A DNA stretch of 64,000 bases from CBDDCX01 sp965226925 (lineage in GTDB: Bacteria; Gemmatimonadota; Gemmatimonadetes; Longimicrobiales; Gaopeijiaceae): assembly GCA_965226925.1 (NCBI GenBank), contig CBDDEN010000010.1:558001-622000 (forward strand), read 5' to 3'. Both the position numbers and the translations under genes were made by a program. The notes below the pieces were generated by a model that saw only the letters and a program-made list of their open reading frames with translations, made no database searches and was not told where the DNA came from. Below are positions 42,380-50,995 of the stretch, in pieces (positions within the stretch are counted from its first letter, which is position 1; each line of letters starts with the position of its first letter).

Positions 42380-42817
42380 CTATTTGCTGTCCTGGGAGAT
42401 CGTGATCTTGAAGCCGTCCGGGTCCACAAGGCTGAACGCACGTCCCCAGGGGTTGTCCGCCGGCTGGGTCTCCAGGGTGCCCCCCCGCTCTTCGATCCCC
42501 GCCGCGATGGCGTCCACATCATCGCCGGTCCGCATGATGAGCCGCAGTGCCTCACCCTTCACCCGGTCCCTCCCCTTGGCCCAGTCGTCCTGACCTAGGA
42601 ACAGATTGGTGGTACCGGCCAGTAGGGCGACGCCCTGGACCTTGCCCTCGTTCTCCCAAACCTCTTCGACATGGAATCCTACGACATCTCGATACCACGC
42701 CAGACTCGCCTCGATATCTCCCACGGTGAGCATGGGTGAGATGTTGCGTAGCCGGAGAGTCTTGGGCGTTTCTTGGTCCCTCCGTTCGACAGGTATGTCG
42801 GACTCGGTCGTACTCAT
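42380..42817 (-). CDS. VOC-family (glyoxalase/bleomycin-resistance-like) protein
   Basis: 145 residues. Two beta-alpha-beta-beta-beta modules: ISPMLTVGDIEASLAWYRDVVGF to LFLGQDD, and LRLIMRTGDDVDAIAAGIEERGG to FSLVDPDGFKITI. The family binds a metal and acts on varied small molecules; the conserved Glu at the end of a module is present as DPDGFKI. No operon partner. Substrate unknown. Confidence 0.88.
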   Translation of the reverse strand: MSTTESDIPVERRDQETPKTLRLRNISPMLTVGDIEASLAWYRDVVGFHVEEVWENEGKVQGVALLAGTTNLFLGQDDWAKGRDRVKGEALRLIMRTGDDVDAIAAGIEERGGTLETQPADNPWGRAFSLVDPDGFKITISQDSK

Positions 42818-42961
42818 GGTTCCCCCTGCGGGCTCAGCGATGAATGGGACGAGCGGCTAGTGGCGTCCCGGCTGGCGCATAACCTAATCGCAAGGGGGCG
42901 TTTTCGCCCGTACCGGTCGAGCCGCGGCCGCTGCGGACTTCGGTGCTTCGTGAGATCAGCG

Positions 42962-43513
42962 CTAGGCAGCGACCCGTCGCACCGCCGCGATCATCGACTC
43001 GCTACGCAGTCCGGCGGCCTTGCCGAGGTCGATGGCTTCGTCGAGTTCCATCCCGCGATGCCGCACCAGGTAGCTGGCCCACAAGCCTCCGACTCGGTTC
43101 GAAGATCCGCAGTGGAGCATCACGGTCCCCTCTGTTCGCGCGAGAATCTGGGCGAGCTGGTCCACGTCATCGGCCGAGAGCGTGGCCGGTGTCACGGGGA
43201 TGTTCACGTACCCCATTCCCGACTCCCCCACGACGGAAGGCTCGTCGAAGTCCAGACCCTCCAACTCGGAGGGGTGTCGAATGTTGATGACCGTCCGGAC
43301 TCCTTGCGCGGCCAGTCGTTGAAGCGAAGCCGCGTCGGGCTGGCCGGCGAAGTAGAACGACCCGTCGTAGAAGAGGTTGTTGACTCCGGGATAGCCATCC
43401 ACCCTCTGCGCCACCGCGGTCTGGGCGACCTGTGCCTCTCCCGAACCGCAGGCCACACCGACGAGTGCGACCGTCACGACGGAGAGAATCCCAAGGGCTC
43501 GCAACGGGTTCAT
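42962..43513 (-). CDS. DUF442/dual-specificity-phosphatase-like lipoprotein
   Basis: 183 residues from ATG 43513 (GGGAG eight bases upstream). Lipoprotein signal with lipobox (TVALVGVACGSG). The domain shows YFAGQPDAASLQRLAAQGVRTVINIR and the P-loop MLHCGSSNRVGGLW, a Cys-x5-Arg motif of tyrosine-phosphatase-like enzymes, as in DUF442 proteins linked to sulfide or stress metabolism. Catalytic Cys and Arg are present. Periplasmic or membrane-anchored; substrate unknown. Confidence 0.82.
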   Translation of the reverse strand: MNPLRALGILSVVTVALVGVACGSGEAQVAQTAVAQRVDGYPGVNNLFYDGSFYFAGQPDAASLQRLAAQGVRTVINIRHPSELEGLDFDEPSVVGESGMGYVNIPVTPATLSADDVDQLAQILARTEGTVMLHCGSSNRVGGLWASYLVRHRGMELDEAIDLGKAAGLRSESMIAAVRRVAA

Positions 43514-43599
43514 CCTCATACTCCCGGTGTTCGATGGATGGCGGGCTCGATTCACCTAAGACAATGCCGAACGTACGTATCCGACGCTGTAGGGAAATC

Positions 43600-43671
43600 C
43601 CTGAAACCCGGACCACCCTCCGTCATCGACGGCGCCGGTTGTCAGGGCGCGCGTAAGGTGGGGCCGTCGGG
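43600..43671. repeat. Dispersed repeat R1
   Basis: About 72 bases similar to R2 (48131-48209): CCTGAAACC...GGACCACCCTCCGTC, a six-base gap, then GGCGCC..TTGTCAGGGCGCG and TAAGGTGGGGCCGTCGGG. The six-base indel is a codon multiple and minus-strand reading gives GAVDDGGWSGFQ here and GAVDEYDGGWSWFQ in R2. The two repeats flank the block holding the permease, UspA, LysR and nqrF scrap. Confidence 0.7.
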
Positions 43672-43672
43672 A

Positions 43673-45805
43673 TCAAGATCGGTGCGTGCCTCGGCCATGC
43701 CGGCCCGCGAGGGTGCTCACTCCCGTGGCGGTCCCGATGACCGTGAGGTGATCTCCTTCCTCCAGTACGCTCGACCCGTCGGGCACGATCGCCTGTCCGT
43801 CGCGTCGGATGACAGCGACGAGCGTGCCGGCTGGGAGCCCGATCTCACGCAGGGCCCGCCCGGCCCAGGCACCCGCCGGCAGCCCGTGGGTGACACGGAT
43901 CGTCAGAGAACGTTCTTCTCGCAGCAGCGTGGCCCGAAGTTCGGATTCGCCACGAGCGTCCATCCAGCGGGGCAGGAACCCGACGTCATCCACGTGCGTG
44001 GCGAGGTGGCCGAGCAGCCTCAGGTGCTGGCCCGGTTCCTCCTGCGGACTCACAAGGAAGAAGACCGCGCAAACTCCGTCGAGGCCGTCGCCCCCGGGCT
44101 GCCGGACGCCATCGGAGCCCGAGACCCCGGCTGAGCAACGCACGAGCAGCATCGTGGGACGGGGAAGCCCCGGCACTCGGAGGTGGGGCAGAGCCGCCCC
44201 GTTAGCGACCGGAACGAAGCCCGCTTCCATCTCATTACGGAAGCCGTCCCGAAGGCAGTCTGCGGAGACGCCGGTGGCTGTTGCCAGCCGACTCGCCGCT
44301 TCCTCCACCAGCTCCGCGAACCCGATCCACCGGTCGACGTCCAGGACGGCCGCCCGCGCAACCACTTCGTCGAAGGCGTCGGCCTTGCGAAGCCCCTTCT
44401 CCTTCACGATGCCTCGAAGCTCGAGGTCCAACCCGCCGTGGCGGCGTTCGCCCAGGCGAGCGAAGGCATGGAAGATGGCGCCCGCGCGCTCCACTCGGGG
44501 AAGCGCATAGTGGAAGTACCATGCCACCGCCGCCGCGACGAGCCCGAGCGTGAACAGGATCGCCACCTGCCCCATTTCCGCGATCAGCCAGAACGGCGAC
44601 AGGAAGCCGACGATCTGAACCCACGGGTAACACGGCGACCGGTAGCCGGGGTCGTACCCGTCGATCTTGCTTTCACGCATGATCATGACCGCCAGGTTGA
44701 GCATCGCGAAGAGCAGGAGTTGGAAGGCGCTCGCGAGCTTCGCGATTCCCTCGACGTCGAGGAGTATCACGCAGGCGATGATCAAGAAAGCGGTGACGGA
44801 AATGGAAAAGGTCGGCGTGCTGAACCGCCCCAGCGTCCCGAAGGTCGCCGAGACAAGACGGTGTCGCGCCATCGCCAGCGGGTAGCGCGATGCCGAGAGG
44901 ATCCCGGCGTTACCCGTGGACGCGAATGCCGCGATGGCCGCGATGACCATGAGCCCCACCCCGATGCTGCCCGGCAACCAATCGAAGAGCACCGCCGCGG
45001 CCGTCGCGACCGGCGTGAGGTCATCGCGGAGCTCGGCCGCCGGGAGCACCGCGACCATGATGAAGACCCCCACGGAGTACACGAAGGCCGCCGTCGCCAA
45101 CGACAGCATCATGCCGAGCGGGATGTTGCGGTCGGGGTTCCGCACCTCTTCGGCGACGCTCGCCACCTTGGTGAGGCCGGCGTACGACACGAATACAAAG
45201 CCCACCGTGCCCATGAATCCCGTGAACCCGAAGGCGAGGAAGGGCGTGAAGCGATCTGTGCTGACCGCCGCGAGCCCGCGCCCGCCGATCTCGACGAGTC
45301 CCTGGACGATGAATGCCGCCATTATCGCGACGAGCGCCGTCACGAGCACGCGTTGCAGCCCGCTGGTCTCCTTCGCCCCGACCACGTTGATGACCGCGAA
45401 CACGACCGGCAGCCCCACCGCAAGGGGTTTGATCGGGACGTCGACGTAGAGCGCCAGATACGCGCCCATTCCGACGAGCGCGAACGCGCTCTTGAGGATC
45501 AACGCGACCCAAGTGCCGAGACCCCCGACGGTTCCGACCAACGGCCCCAGCGCGCGGTCGAGGAAGTAGTAGGCTCCCCCGGCGCGCGGCATGGCCGTGG
45601 CCAGTTCCGCGACACTCAGCATGGCCGGCAAGATGAAGATGCTGGCCACGAGGTAGGCGAGCGCCACCGACGGACCGGTCTTCGCGGCCGCAAGCCCGGG
45701 AAGCAGGAAGAACCCTGAGCTGAACATCGCGCCGGTGCTGATCGCGTAGACGTCGTAGAGGCCGAGCTCTTTCCTCAGCTTCCGTGTGTTGCGTGCGGCC
45801 GTCAT
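43673..45805 (-). CDS. APC-type transporter fused to PTS EIIA-like and RCK_C domains
   Basis: 710 residues from ATG 45805, overlapping the UspA stop by 4 bp. Residues about 1-460 form a 12-segment APC transporter (YAISTGAMFSSGFFLLPG, AMPRAGGAYYFLDRALG). A PTS EIIA type-2-like domain follows (about 480-630: LPHLRVPGLPRPTMLLVR, with His as possible phospho-site). A TrkA-C/RCK_C-type domain ends the protein (TIRVTHGLPAGAWAGRALREIGLP, VLEEGDHLTVIG). The fusion suggests transport gated by phosphorylation or ligand binding. Substrate unknown: amino acid, or an ion such as K+. Confidence 0.85.
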   Translation of the reverse strand: MTAARNTRKLRKELGLYDVYAISTGAMFSSGFFLLPGLAAAKTGPSVALAYLVASIFILPAMLSVAELATAMPRAGGAYYFLDRALGPLVGTVGGLGTWVALILKSAFALVGMGAYLALYVDVPIKPLAVGLPVVFAVINVVGAKETSGLQRVLVTALVAIMAAFIVQGLVEIGGRGLAAVSTDRFTPFLAFGFTGFMGTVGFVFVSYAGLTKVASVAEEVRNPDRNIPLGMMLSLATAAFVYSVGVFIMVAVLPAAELRDDLTPVATAAAVLFDWLPGSIGVGLMVIAAIAAFASTGNAGILSASRYPLAMARHRLVSATFGTLGRFSTPTFSISVTAFLIIACVILLDVEGIAKLASAFQLLLFAMLNLAVMIMRESKIDGYDPGYRSPCYPWVQIVGFLSPFWLIAEMGQVAILFTLGLVAAAVAWYFHYALPRVERAGAIFHAFARLGERRHGGLDLELRGIVKEKGLRKADAFDEVVARAAVLDVDRWIGFAELVEEAASRLATATGVSADCLRDGFRNEMEAGFVPVANGAALPHLRVPGLPRPTMLLVRCSAGVSGSDGVRQPGGDGLDGVCAVFFLVSPQEEPGQHLRLLGHLATHVDDVGFLPRWMDARGESELRATLLREERSLTIRVTHGLPAGAWAGRALREIGLPAGTLVAVIRRDGQAIVPDGSSVLEEGDHLTVIGTATGVSTLAGRHGRGTHRS

Positions 45806-46653
45806 GCGCTGCTCATGGGTGTGGACAACGGGTGTGGCAGGGTGGGGTCGCGGCTGCCCTTTCGCACGGAAAGGAGCGCGAGGCCCGGCATGCCGAGGAA
45901 GGCCTCGGCCAGGTTGCCGATCACGTGTCCCCACAGCCCCAGGCGCCTGCTGTGACCGATCACGAGAATGTCGGCTCCGGCGTGCGCGATCGTGTCTCGA
46001 ATCACCTTGGCCGCCGCCCCCTTCGATACGGTGCGATGCACGTCGGGGGCGATCTGCTCCGATCGAATCAGCGCCTCCAAGCGCAGCTTCTGTTCTGCTC
46101 CGACACGATCAACGGCCCGCTTGGCCCGTGACGGACCCACGCCCCGAACAGGGCAAGCGATGATGGACTCGCCTACAAAGAGCCAGGCGTGCACGACATG
46201 CAGCTGGGCCTGCTCCCAGCACGCCAGCGCTGCCGCGAGCCGCAACACCGCGCGGTCCACACTGTCCGTGTCCTCTTCGTCCAGCGCGAGGGCGGCCAGG
46301 ACTACCCGGCCACAGGCGGGGCCGCTCCGCGGAAGGAGCCAAACGGGGCAGGGAGAGTCGCGGAGTAACTGACGGTCCGTCCTGCCGGGAGACGCGACTT
46401 CGACTGGCGAAGCAGCGACCTTGACCAGGAGCGCGGCATCGTCGTGCAGGGATGCGGCCAACGCGCTCGCCCAAGGACCCCGGGGCAGATTGTCGACCCG
46501 TACGAGCACGTCCGCGACAGCGCCTCCATGCCGCGCGCCATCCTCGACGAGGACGTCCAGTCTGGCCCCGAGTGCCCGCGCGACGACCTGGGCCCGCGCG
46601 AGTCCCGCGTCGGTCCCTGGGCCTTTCGTTGAGAGATACACGATGCTCTGCAT
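45802..46653 (-). CDS. Universal stress protein (UspA) family
   Basis: 283 residues from ATG 46653. Two Usp-like halves: an N-terminal one with weak motifs (IVYLSTKGPGTDAGLARAQVVARALGARLDVLVED) and a C-terminal one ending in the ATP-binding pattern DILVIGHSRRLGLWGHVIGNLAEAFL (family G-2x-G-9x-G-S/T; here the final position is Ala). It is transcribed with the fused transporter and probably regulates it or senses the same stress. Confidence 0.82.
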   Translation of the reverse strand: MQSIVYLSTKGPGTDAGLARAQVVARALGARLDVLVEDGARHGGAVADVLVRVDNLPRGPWASALAASLHDDAALLVKVAASPVEVASPGRTDRQLLRDSPCPVWLLPRSGPACGRVVLAALALDEEDTDSVDRAVLRLAAALACWEQAQLHVVHAWLFVGESIIACPVRGVGPSRAKRAVDRVGAEQKLRLEALIRSEQIAPDVHRTVSKGAAAKVIRDTIAHAGADILVIGHSRRLGLWGHVIGNLAEAFLGMPGLALLSVRKGSRDPTLPHPLSTPMSSA

Positions 46654-46712
46654 ACGACTCCTGGCGACTCGGTGTGGGTCAAGCTCAAGGTCGCTTGCTC
46701 TCGTGTATCGAT

Positions 46713-46728
46713 CCAATATATATATTGG
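46713..46728. promoter_or_regulatory. 16-bp AT-rich palindrome between uspA and lysR
   Basis: CCAATATATATATTGG is a perfect palindrome in the 119-bp gap between divergent genes, 44 bp before the LysR start. LysR regulators typically bind such a site upstream of their own gene to control both directions. No clear -35/-10 pair is assigned. Confidence 0.55.
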
Positions 46729-46772
46729 GATGTACACATCTCTTTTTTCGATATGTGTGGAGGCAGCGTCCG

Positions 46773-47702
46773 ATGCGGCAGCTCAACTACAAGCACCTCC
46801 AGTCCTTCTGGAGCGTGGTGCACGAGGGCGGGGTGACCGCCGCGGCGCGGGCGCTCCACGTCAGCCAGTCGGCCATAAGTTCCCAGATCAAGACGCTGGA
46901 GAGGGCCCTCGGTCACGATCTCTTCGACCGAAGCGGCCGGTCGTTGAGCCTCACCGCCGACGGTAGGGTGGTCCTCGAGTACGCAGACGAGATCTTCCGC
47001 CTGGGCACTGAACTGAAGGACACGGTCGACGGACGGCTCGCGGGCCGCCCGATGCGTCTCACGGTCGGGCTGTCCGCCACGATCCCAAACCTCGTCGCGT
47101 TCCATCTACTCGAGCCGGCGTTCGGCCTCCCGGACCCCGTTCGAGTCGTGGTTCGCGAGAAGGGTACGGAACAGCTCCTGGCCGACATGTCGACTCAGGC
47201 CATCGACATGGTTCTCTCCGACACGCCGGTGCCGACCCACGTCGGGGTGAAGGCGTTCAACCATCCGCTGGGGTCCAGTTCGGTCGACGTTTTCGCTCCG
47301 CCGCTCCTTGCGCACCGGCTCCGCGACGGCTTTCCACGCAGCTTGGACGGAGAGCCGTTTCTCTTGCCGACGGAGGGATACACGCTCCGGCGCTCGCTCG
47401 ACGACTGGTTCGAGAGGGAAGGCGTGCGGCCACGCGTTTTCGCGGAGATCGAGGACAACGATCTCATCAACGTCTTCGCCGAGGCCGGCGCGGGCATGTT
47501 CGCGGCGCCGTCGGTCATCAGTGACGACATCCGTGTCCGATATGCGGTAGAGGTCGTGGGGCGTGCGCGAGGGCTCTTCGAACGCTACTTCGCCATCACC
47601 GCGCATCGCCGCCTAAAGCACCCGGCAGTCGCCGCGATCACCGAGCGGGCGCGCGTGGAACTGCGAGAGGCGGACGCGCAGGTCGAGCACGTCGGGACGT
47701 AG
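46773..47702 (+). CDS. LysR-type regulator, NhaR-like
   Basis: 309 residues, ATG 46773 with GGAGG nine bases upstream. The HTH (LNYKHLQSFWSVVHEGGVTAAARALHVSQSAISSQIKTLE by position, residues 4-42) and SLTADGRVVLEYADEIFRLG match the NhaR branch, which in E. coli answers to Na+. An effector-binding domain follows. It is divergent from the uspA-transporter operon and is the likely regulator; an ion-stress signal is suggested but unproven. Confidence 0.85.
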   Translation: MRQLNYKHLQSFWSVVHEGGVTAAARALHVSQSAISSQIKTLERALGHDLFDRSGRSLSLTADGRVVLEYADEIFRLGTELKDTVDGRLAGRPMRLTVGLSATIPNLVAFHLLEPAFGLPDPVRVVVREKGTEQLLADMSTQAIDMVLSDTPVPTHVGVKAFNHPLGSSSVDVFAPPLLAHRLRDGFPRSLDGEPFLLPTEGYTLRRSLDDWFEREGVRPRVFAEIEDNDLINVFAEAGAGMFAAPSVISDDIRVRYAVEVVGRARGLFERYFAITAHRRLKHPAVAAITERARVELREADAQVEHVGT

Positions 47703-48105
47703 TCTGGGCCCCGGGCCGGAGGCCGAATAGGTAGGTCGAGACGACTCCGGGGGGGATCCGCGAAGTCCCGGCGGGCGTCGTCGCGATGCGGACATTGAGC
47801 ATCAGCACTCGCTTCTCTGCCGGAGCGTTCGCCAGGGAGTATGCCCGAGTTACCGTCTCGGTAGACTCCGATTCGGGATTCCGGAGCGAGTCGCGAGTCC
47901 AATCGCCTCGGTACTCTTCGTCGATCTCGAAATCCTCGAAGCGCCTCCGATAAGGCGGGCACTCGACCTGAATGTAGCTGCCTGCTCGGAAGTCGATCTC
48001 TTGCCCTCTGGGAGGTCGAGCACGATCACTCGGATGACGTTACCACGTTCCGAGCAGACCGAACCGGGCAATTCCACCGTCCGACTGCGAAGACATCGAA
48101 ACGTC
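47703..48105 (-). pseudogene. nqrF internal scrap with single-base deletions
   Basis: Minus-strand reading gives RWNCPVRSARNVVT, then (frame change) IRVIVLDLPEG, then (frame change) EIDFRAGSYIQVECPPY, FEIDEEYRGDW, VTRAYSLANAPAEKRVLMLNVRIAT and PPGVVSTYLFGLRPGAQTT. This is the FAD-binding part of the Na+-translocating NADH:quinone reductase subunit F. The two frame changes are each solved by adding one base (TC to TTC, GCAAG to GCCAAG). Both gene ends are missing; the right end meets repeat R2. Confidence 0.75.
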
Positions 48106-48130
48106 GCGCTGACCGGATGATCCGCAGGGT

Positions 48131-48209
48131 CCTGAAACCAGGACCACCCTCCGTCGTATTCATCAACGGCGCCGATTGTCAGGGCGCGCGTAAGGTGGGG
48201 CCGTCGGGG
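48131..48209. repeat. Dispersed repeat R2
   Basis: Second copy of the R1 sequence, with six extra bases near its middle. It marks the point where nqrF similarity is lost. No inverted repeat ends or target duplication are seen. Confidence 0.7.
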
Positions 48210-48296
48210 ATTTCCCTTGGCGAGAAGCGACCGGCGGTCCCGCTTTGCGTCCATGAACGCCTTCTGCCGGTAGCTCGCCGCGATGCGTTCCCTCGT

Positions 48297-49144
48297 TCAC
48301 GATCCGTCCGCCCCTTCGCGTGCGGAGATGACCGAATGCGCCGACAGGAAGTCCGTGACGTCGGTGATGAACGCCTCCCAACTCGGGGGACAGTCGTTGT
48401 GGCCGCAATCCCACTCGATCAGCCGGGCATCGGGTCGCGCCTCCGACAACGCGCGCGCATGCGTGAAGGGGATCACCTCGTCACGCCGACCGTGCATCAG
48501 CAGCAACGGGCCGTCGAACGAGCGAATGACGGTCTCGTTGTCGAACGCGTCCATCAGGAGAAAGCCCGGAGCCCCGAACGCCTCCCACGCCATGCGGGAC
48601 AGCGAGGTGAACGTGGACTGGAGGATCAAGGCGGCGACCGGCCGGCTCGCCACCAGGTCGGTGGCGACCCCCCCCCGCCGATCGAACGACCCATGACCAC
48701 GACACGCTCGGGATCGACGTCCGGGAGCGCGACGAGCCAGTCGTAGCCGGCACGGAACGCCTCACCGATCTGCCGCCGGGACGTCTTGCCGGCCGAATGG
48801 CCGTATCCGGGGAACTCGACGAGCAGAACGCTCATGCCGAACAGGGTCAGCTCGGCGAGGGCGGTCCAGTCGTCGATGAGCTCGCCGTTTCCGTGCGCGA
48901 AGACGAGCGCCGGACCGGGTCCGCTTTGCGGCTGGGCCGGCATGTGCCAGGCCTCCACCCTCCCGGCCGTCGACTCCAGCCAAACCCGTTGCACGCCCGG
49001 CGCCATTGTCGAGGACTCTCCCCTCTCGGGAGCCCTCGCCCCGCCTGGAAACAACAACCGCCGCTGGAGGACGAACAGCAATACCGCGTACCCGAGGTAG
49101 CCGAGTACCGCAATCTTGACGAGGGAGATCAGGAGGCCGCGCAC
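48297..49144 (-). pseudogene. Alpha/beta hydrolase frameshifted at a G9 tract
   Basis: ATG 49144, N-terminal membrane anchor (LISLVKIAVLGYLGYAVLLFVL), then LVFAHGNGELIDDW (oxyanion region), LLVEFPGYGHSAG and VVVMGRSIGGG (nucleophile elbow GRSIG with Ser). After nine G residues (48668-48676) the frame shifts; the next frame continues SRPVAALILQSTFTSLSRMA, LLLMHGRRDEVIPF (Asp) and WDCGHNDCP (His). With seven or ten G the protein would be one 280-residue hydrolase of the BEM46 type. Tract length needs verification. Confidence 0.8.
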
Positions 49145-49165
49145 CGGTCGACTACCTCGGACAGC

Positions 49166-50785
49166 CTAGAAGCGCGAGGCCCTGATCCAAACGTCCGCGA
49201 GCGCCCACTCTCGCTCGAAGGCTTCGAGAACCTCAACCGCTTCGGCCGTCCGCCTCTGAGCGCACAGCGCCTTTTCGAGCCCGAAGAGCGACCATCCGTT
49301 GTTGGGGTGGTCGACGAGGGCGAGGCGGTAGACCTCCTCGGCCTTCTCGGGTTCGCCTGCATCGAGAAGGGCCGCTCCCAACCAGTCGCGTGCCGAGAAG
49401 TTGAGCGGCTCGGGCTCGTCGTAGCGAAGCCCGTCTTCGATCTCCACCGCCTTCTCGACCGCCTCGACGGCCGCCCCCAGATCTCCCTCCTCCCGGAGGA
49501 TCTCACCCTCGAGGATGCCCCCGACGACGCCCAGTAGTTGTGCGGCCGTGTGTCCGCGGAACGCCGCCTCTTCGTCGGAGTTCCTCGCACCGCTGCGGAC
49601 GGCGTTGAGGAATCCCCGGGCCACTTCGACATGACCCATCCGGAGATGCGCGTAACCATGGCCGAAGTCCCCGAATCCGCGGAAGATCGGGTTGTCGGCA
49701 TCGTTGTCCATCTCGAGGATCTCTTCGAATCGACCGAAGCGCACCTTGGTCAGAAACTCATAGTATTTCGCTCCGCCCGTGGCCTTGGCGTAGTCCCTAC
49801 CGGCCTGGACGGCCACGGCGCCCTGGCCACCCATCGACGCCGCGAAGAGGAGCATGTGCAGGTTGTGCGAGGGGTAGATCGCGAAACCCTCTCCGTACGC
49901 CGCCGCCTGATCGGAATGGAAGGCCTGGAGGTTGGCGCGCACCGCCTCCTCCCACCGCCCCACTCGGTTGTACGTGTGCGACGGCATGTGGTTGATGTGG
50001 CTGGCACCCGGTATGGAGTTGCCCAGGTGGTCCGCGCACGCTTCGGCCTTGTCCGGCCTGGTGGTCGACTCGGTCGCATGGACGTACAGATGGCACACGC
50101 CGGGATGCGTGATGTCCTGAGCCAGCGCGTCCTCCAAAACCGCATGGATACGCCGGATCTCGGCCCGATCTCCATTCCAGCTCCCGCGCCTCGGCTCCAG
50201 GAGCATGAGCCCCTCGCCGTAGAGGAACCCGGCGTCCAGATCGGTCGGGTGTTTGCCGTAGGCCCTCCCCATGGCTTCGGCGTAGGTCGTGTCGACCGCG
50301 ATCTGGGGCGCACGATCGGTGCGACCCGTATAACGGATCTCCATGGTTTCGATCAGGTCCCGCTCCACCTCGTTGGCGTGGTCGGGAGCGTGCTCCAGGG
50401 CCTTCTTCATGGCGGCCTGAGCACGTGGAAGCGAGCCCGGCCCCATGGGACCATTCATGTACGGACCCCACGCCCACGCCTCACCCCAGTAGCACATCGC
50501 ACAGTCCGGGTCTCGGAGCTGAGCCTCACGGAACGAGCGCGCCGCGTCCTCGGGGGTGAACGCGTACATCAGTTGGATGCCCTGGTTGAAGAACGCCTGA
50601 GCTTCGGGCGATTTCGTCGTAATCGTTCGTGAGAACGGCCCGAGGCCCTTCGCGAAAAGGGGCATCGGCACCTTGAAGCTCTCGGGCATCTCTGGATCGG
50701 AGGTCTCCTGGCCCGACGCACCCCCGAAGGTCGTGATGACGAGAAGGGCGGTCAGGGCTGTGGAAGCCGGTGATCTCCAAACCAT
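49166..50785 (-). CDS. Secreted TPR-repeat protein
   Basis: 539 residues from ATG 50785 (AGGAGAT site). Signal peptide ends near GGASGQ. The first half has SPEAQAFFNQGIQLMYAFTPEDAARSFREAQLRDPDCAMCYWGEAWAWGPYMN (by position 55-110), a conserved pattern of secreted TPR proteins of unknown function; a central MPSHTYNRVGRWEEAVRAN and C-terminal TPRs follow (GEPEKAEEVYRLALVDHPNNGWS). Possibly a periplasmic scaffold. Single gene, 210 bp from the LuxR gene that reads the same way. Confidence 0.78.
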   Translation of the reverse strand: MVWRSPASTALTALLVITTFGGASGQETSDPEMPESFKVPMPLFAKGLGPFSRTITTKSPEAQAFFNQGIQLMYAFTPEDAARSFREAQLRDPDCAMCYWGEAWAWGPYMNGPMGPGSLPRAQAAMKKALEHAPDHANEVERDLIETMEIRYTGRTDRAPQIAVDTTYAEAMGRAYGKHPTDLDAGFLYGEGLMLLEPRRGSWNGDRAEIRRIHAVLEDALAQDITHPGVCHLYVHATESTTRPDKAEACADHLGNSIPGASHINHMPSHTYNRVGRWEEAVRANLQAFHSDQAAAYGEGFAIYPSHNLHMLLFAASMGGQGAVAVQAGRDYAKATGGAKYYEFLTKVRFGRFEEILEMDNDADNPIFRGFGDFGHGYAHLRMGHVEVARGFLNAVRSGARNSDEEAAFRGHTAAQLLGVVGGILEGEILREEGDLGAAVEAVEKAVEIEDGLRYDEPEPLNFSARDWLGAALLDAGEPEKAEEVYRLALVDHPNNGWSLFGLEKALCAQRRTAEAVEVLEAFEREWALADVWIRASRF

Positions 50786-50995
50786 GGCGGTATCTCCTGT
50801 AAGGCGCTGTCGACGTGGGCGGGGGCCCTGAAGGCAAGCCTTCAAGATGGCCCCCAGCCCTGTCCGCCGTCCAGCTTCGGCGGAGCCACCGGCACGCATC
50901 GTCCTCCCTGGAGGACATATCGGAGGCTCGCTCCCGAGCGATCGATCTTTGTGAGGATCTTCGTTCTTATGCGGAGCCCTTTTCAAGCCGGACGT

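Noticed and set aside
44183..45718. 511-codon plus-strand frame opposite the APC transporter
   Set aside because: Highly charged Arg/Glu/His composition, the mirror image of membrane helices on the minus strand.
43600..48209. R1/R2 as part of a BNR-repeat glycosidase gene (DGGWSWFQDP motif)
   Set aside because: The motif is suggestive, but only about 12 residues match and no further BNR sequence is present.
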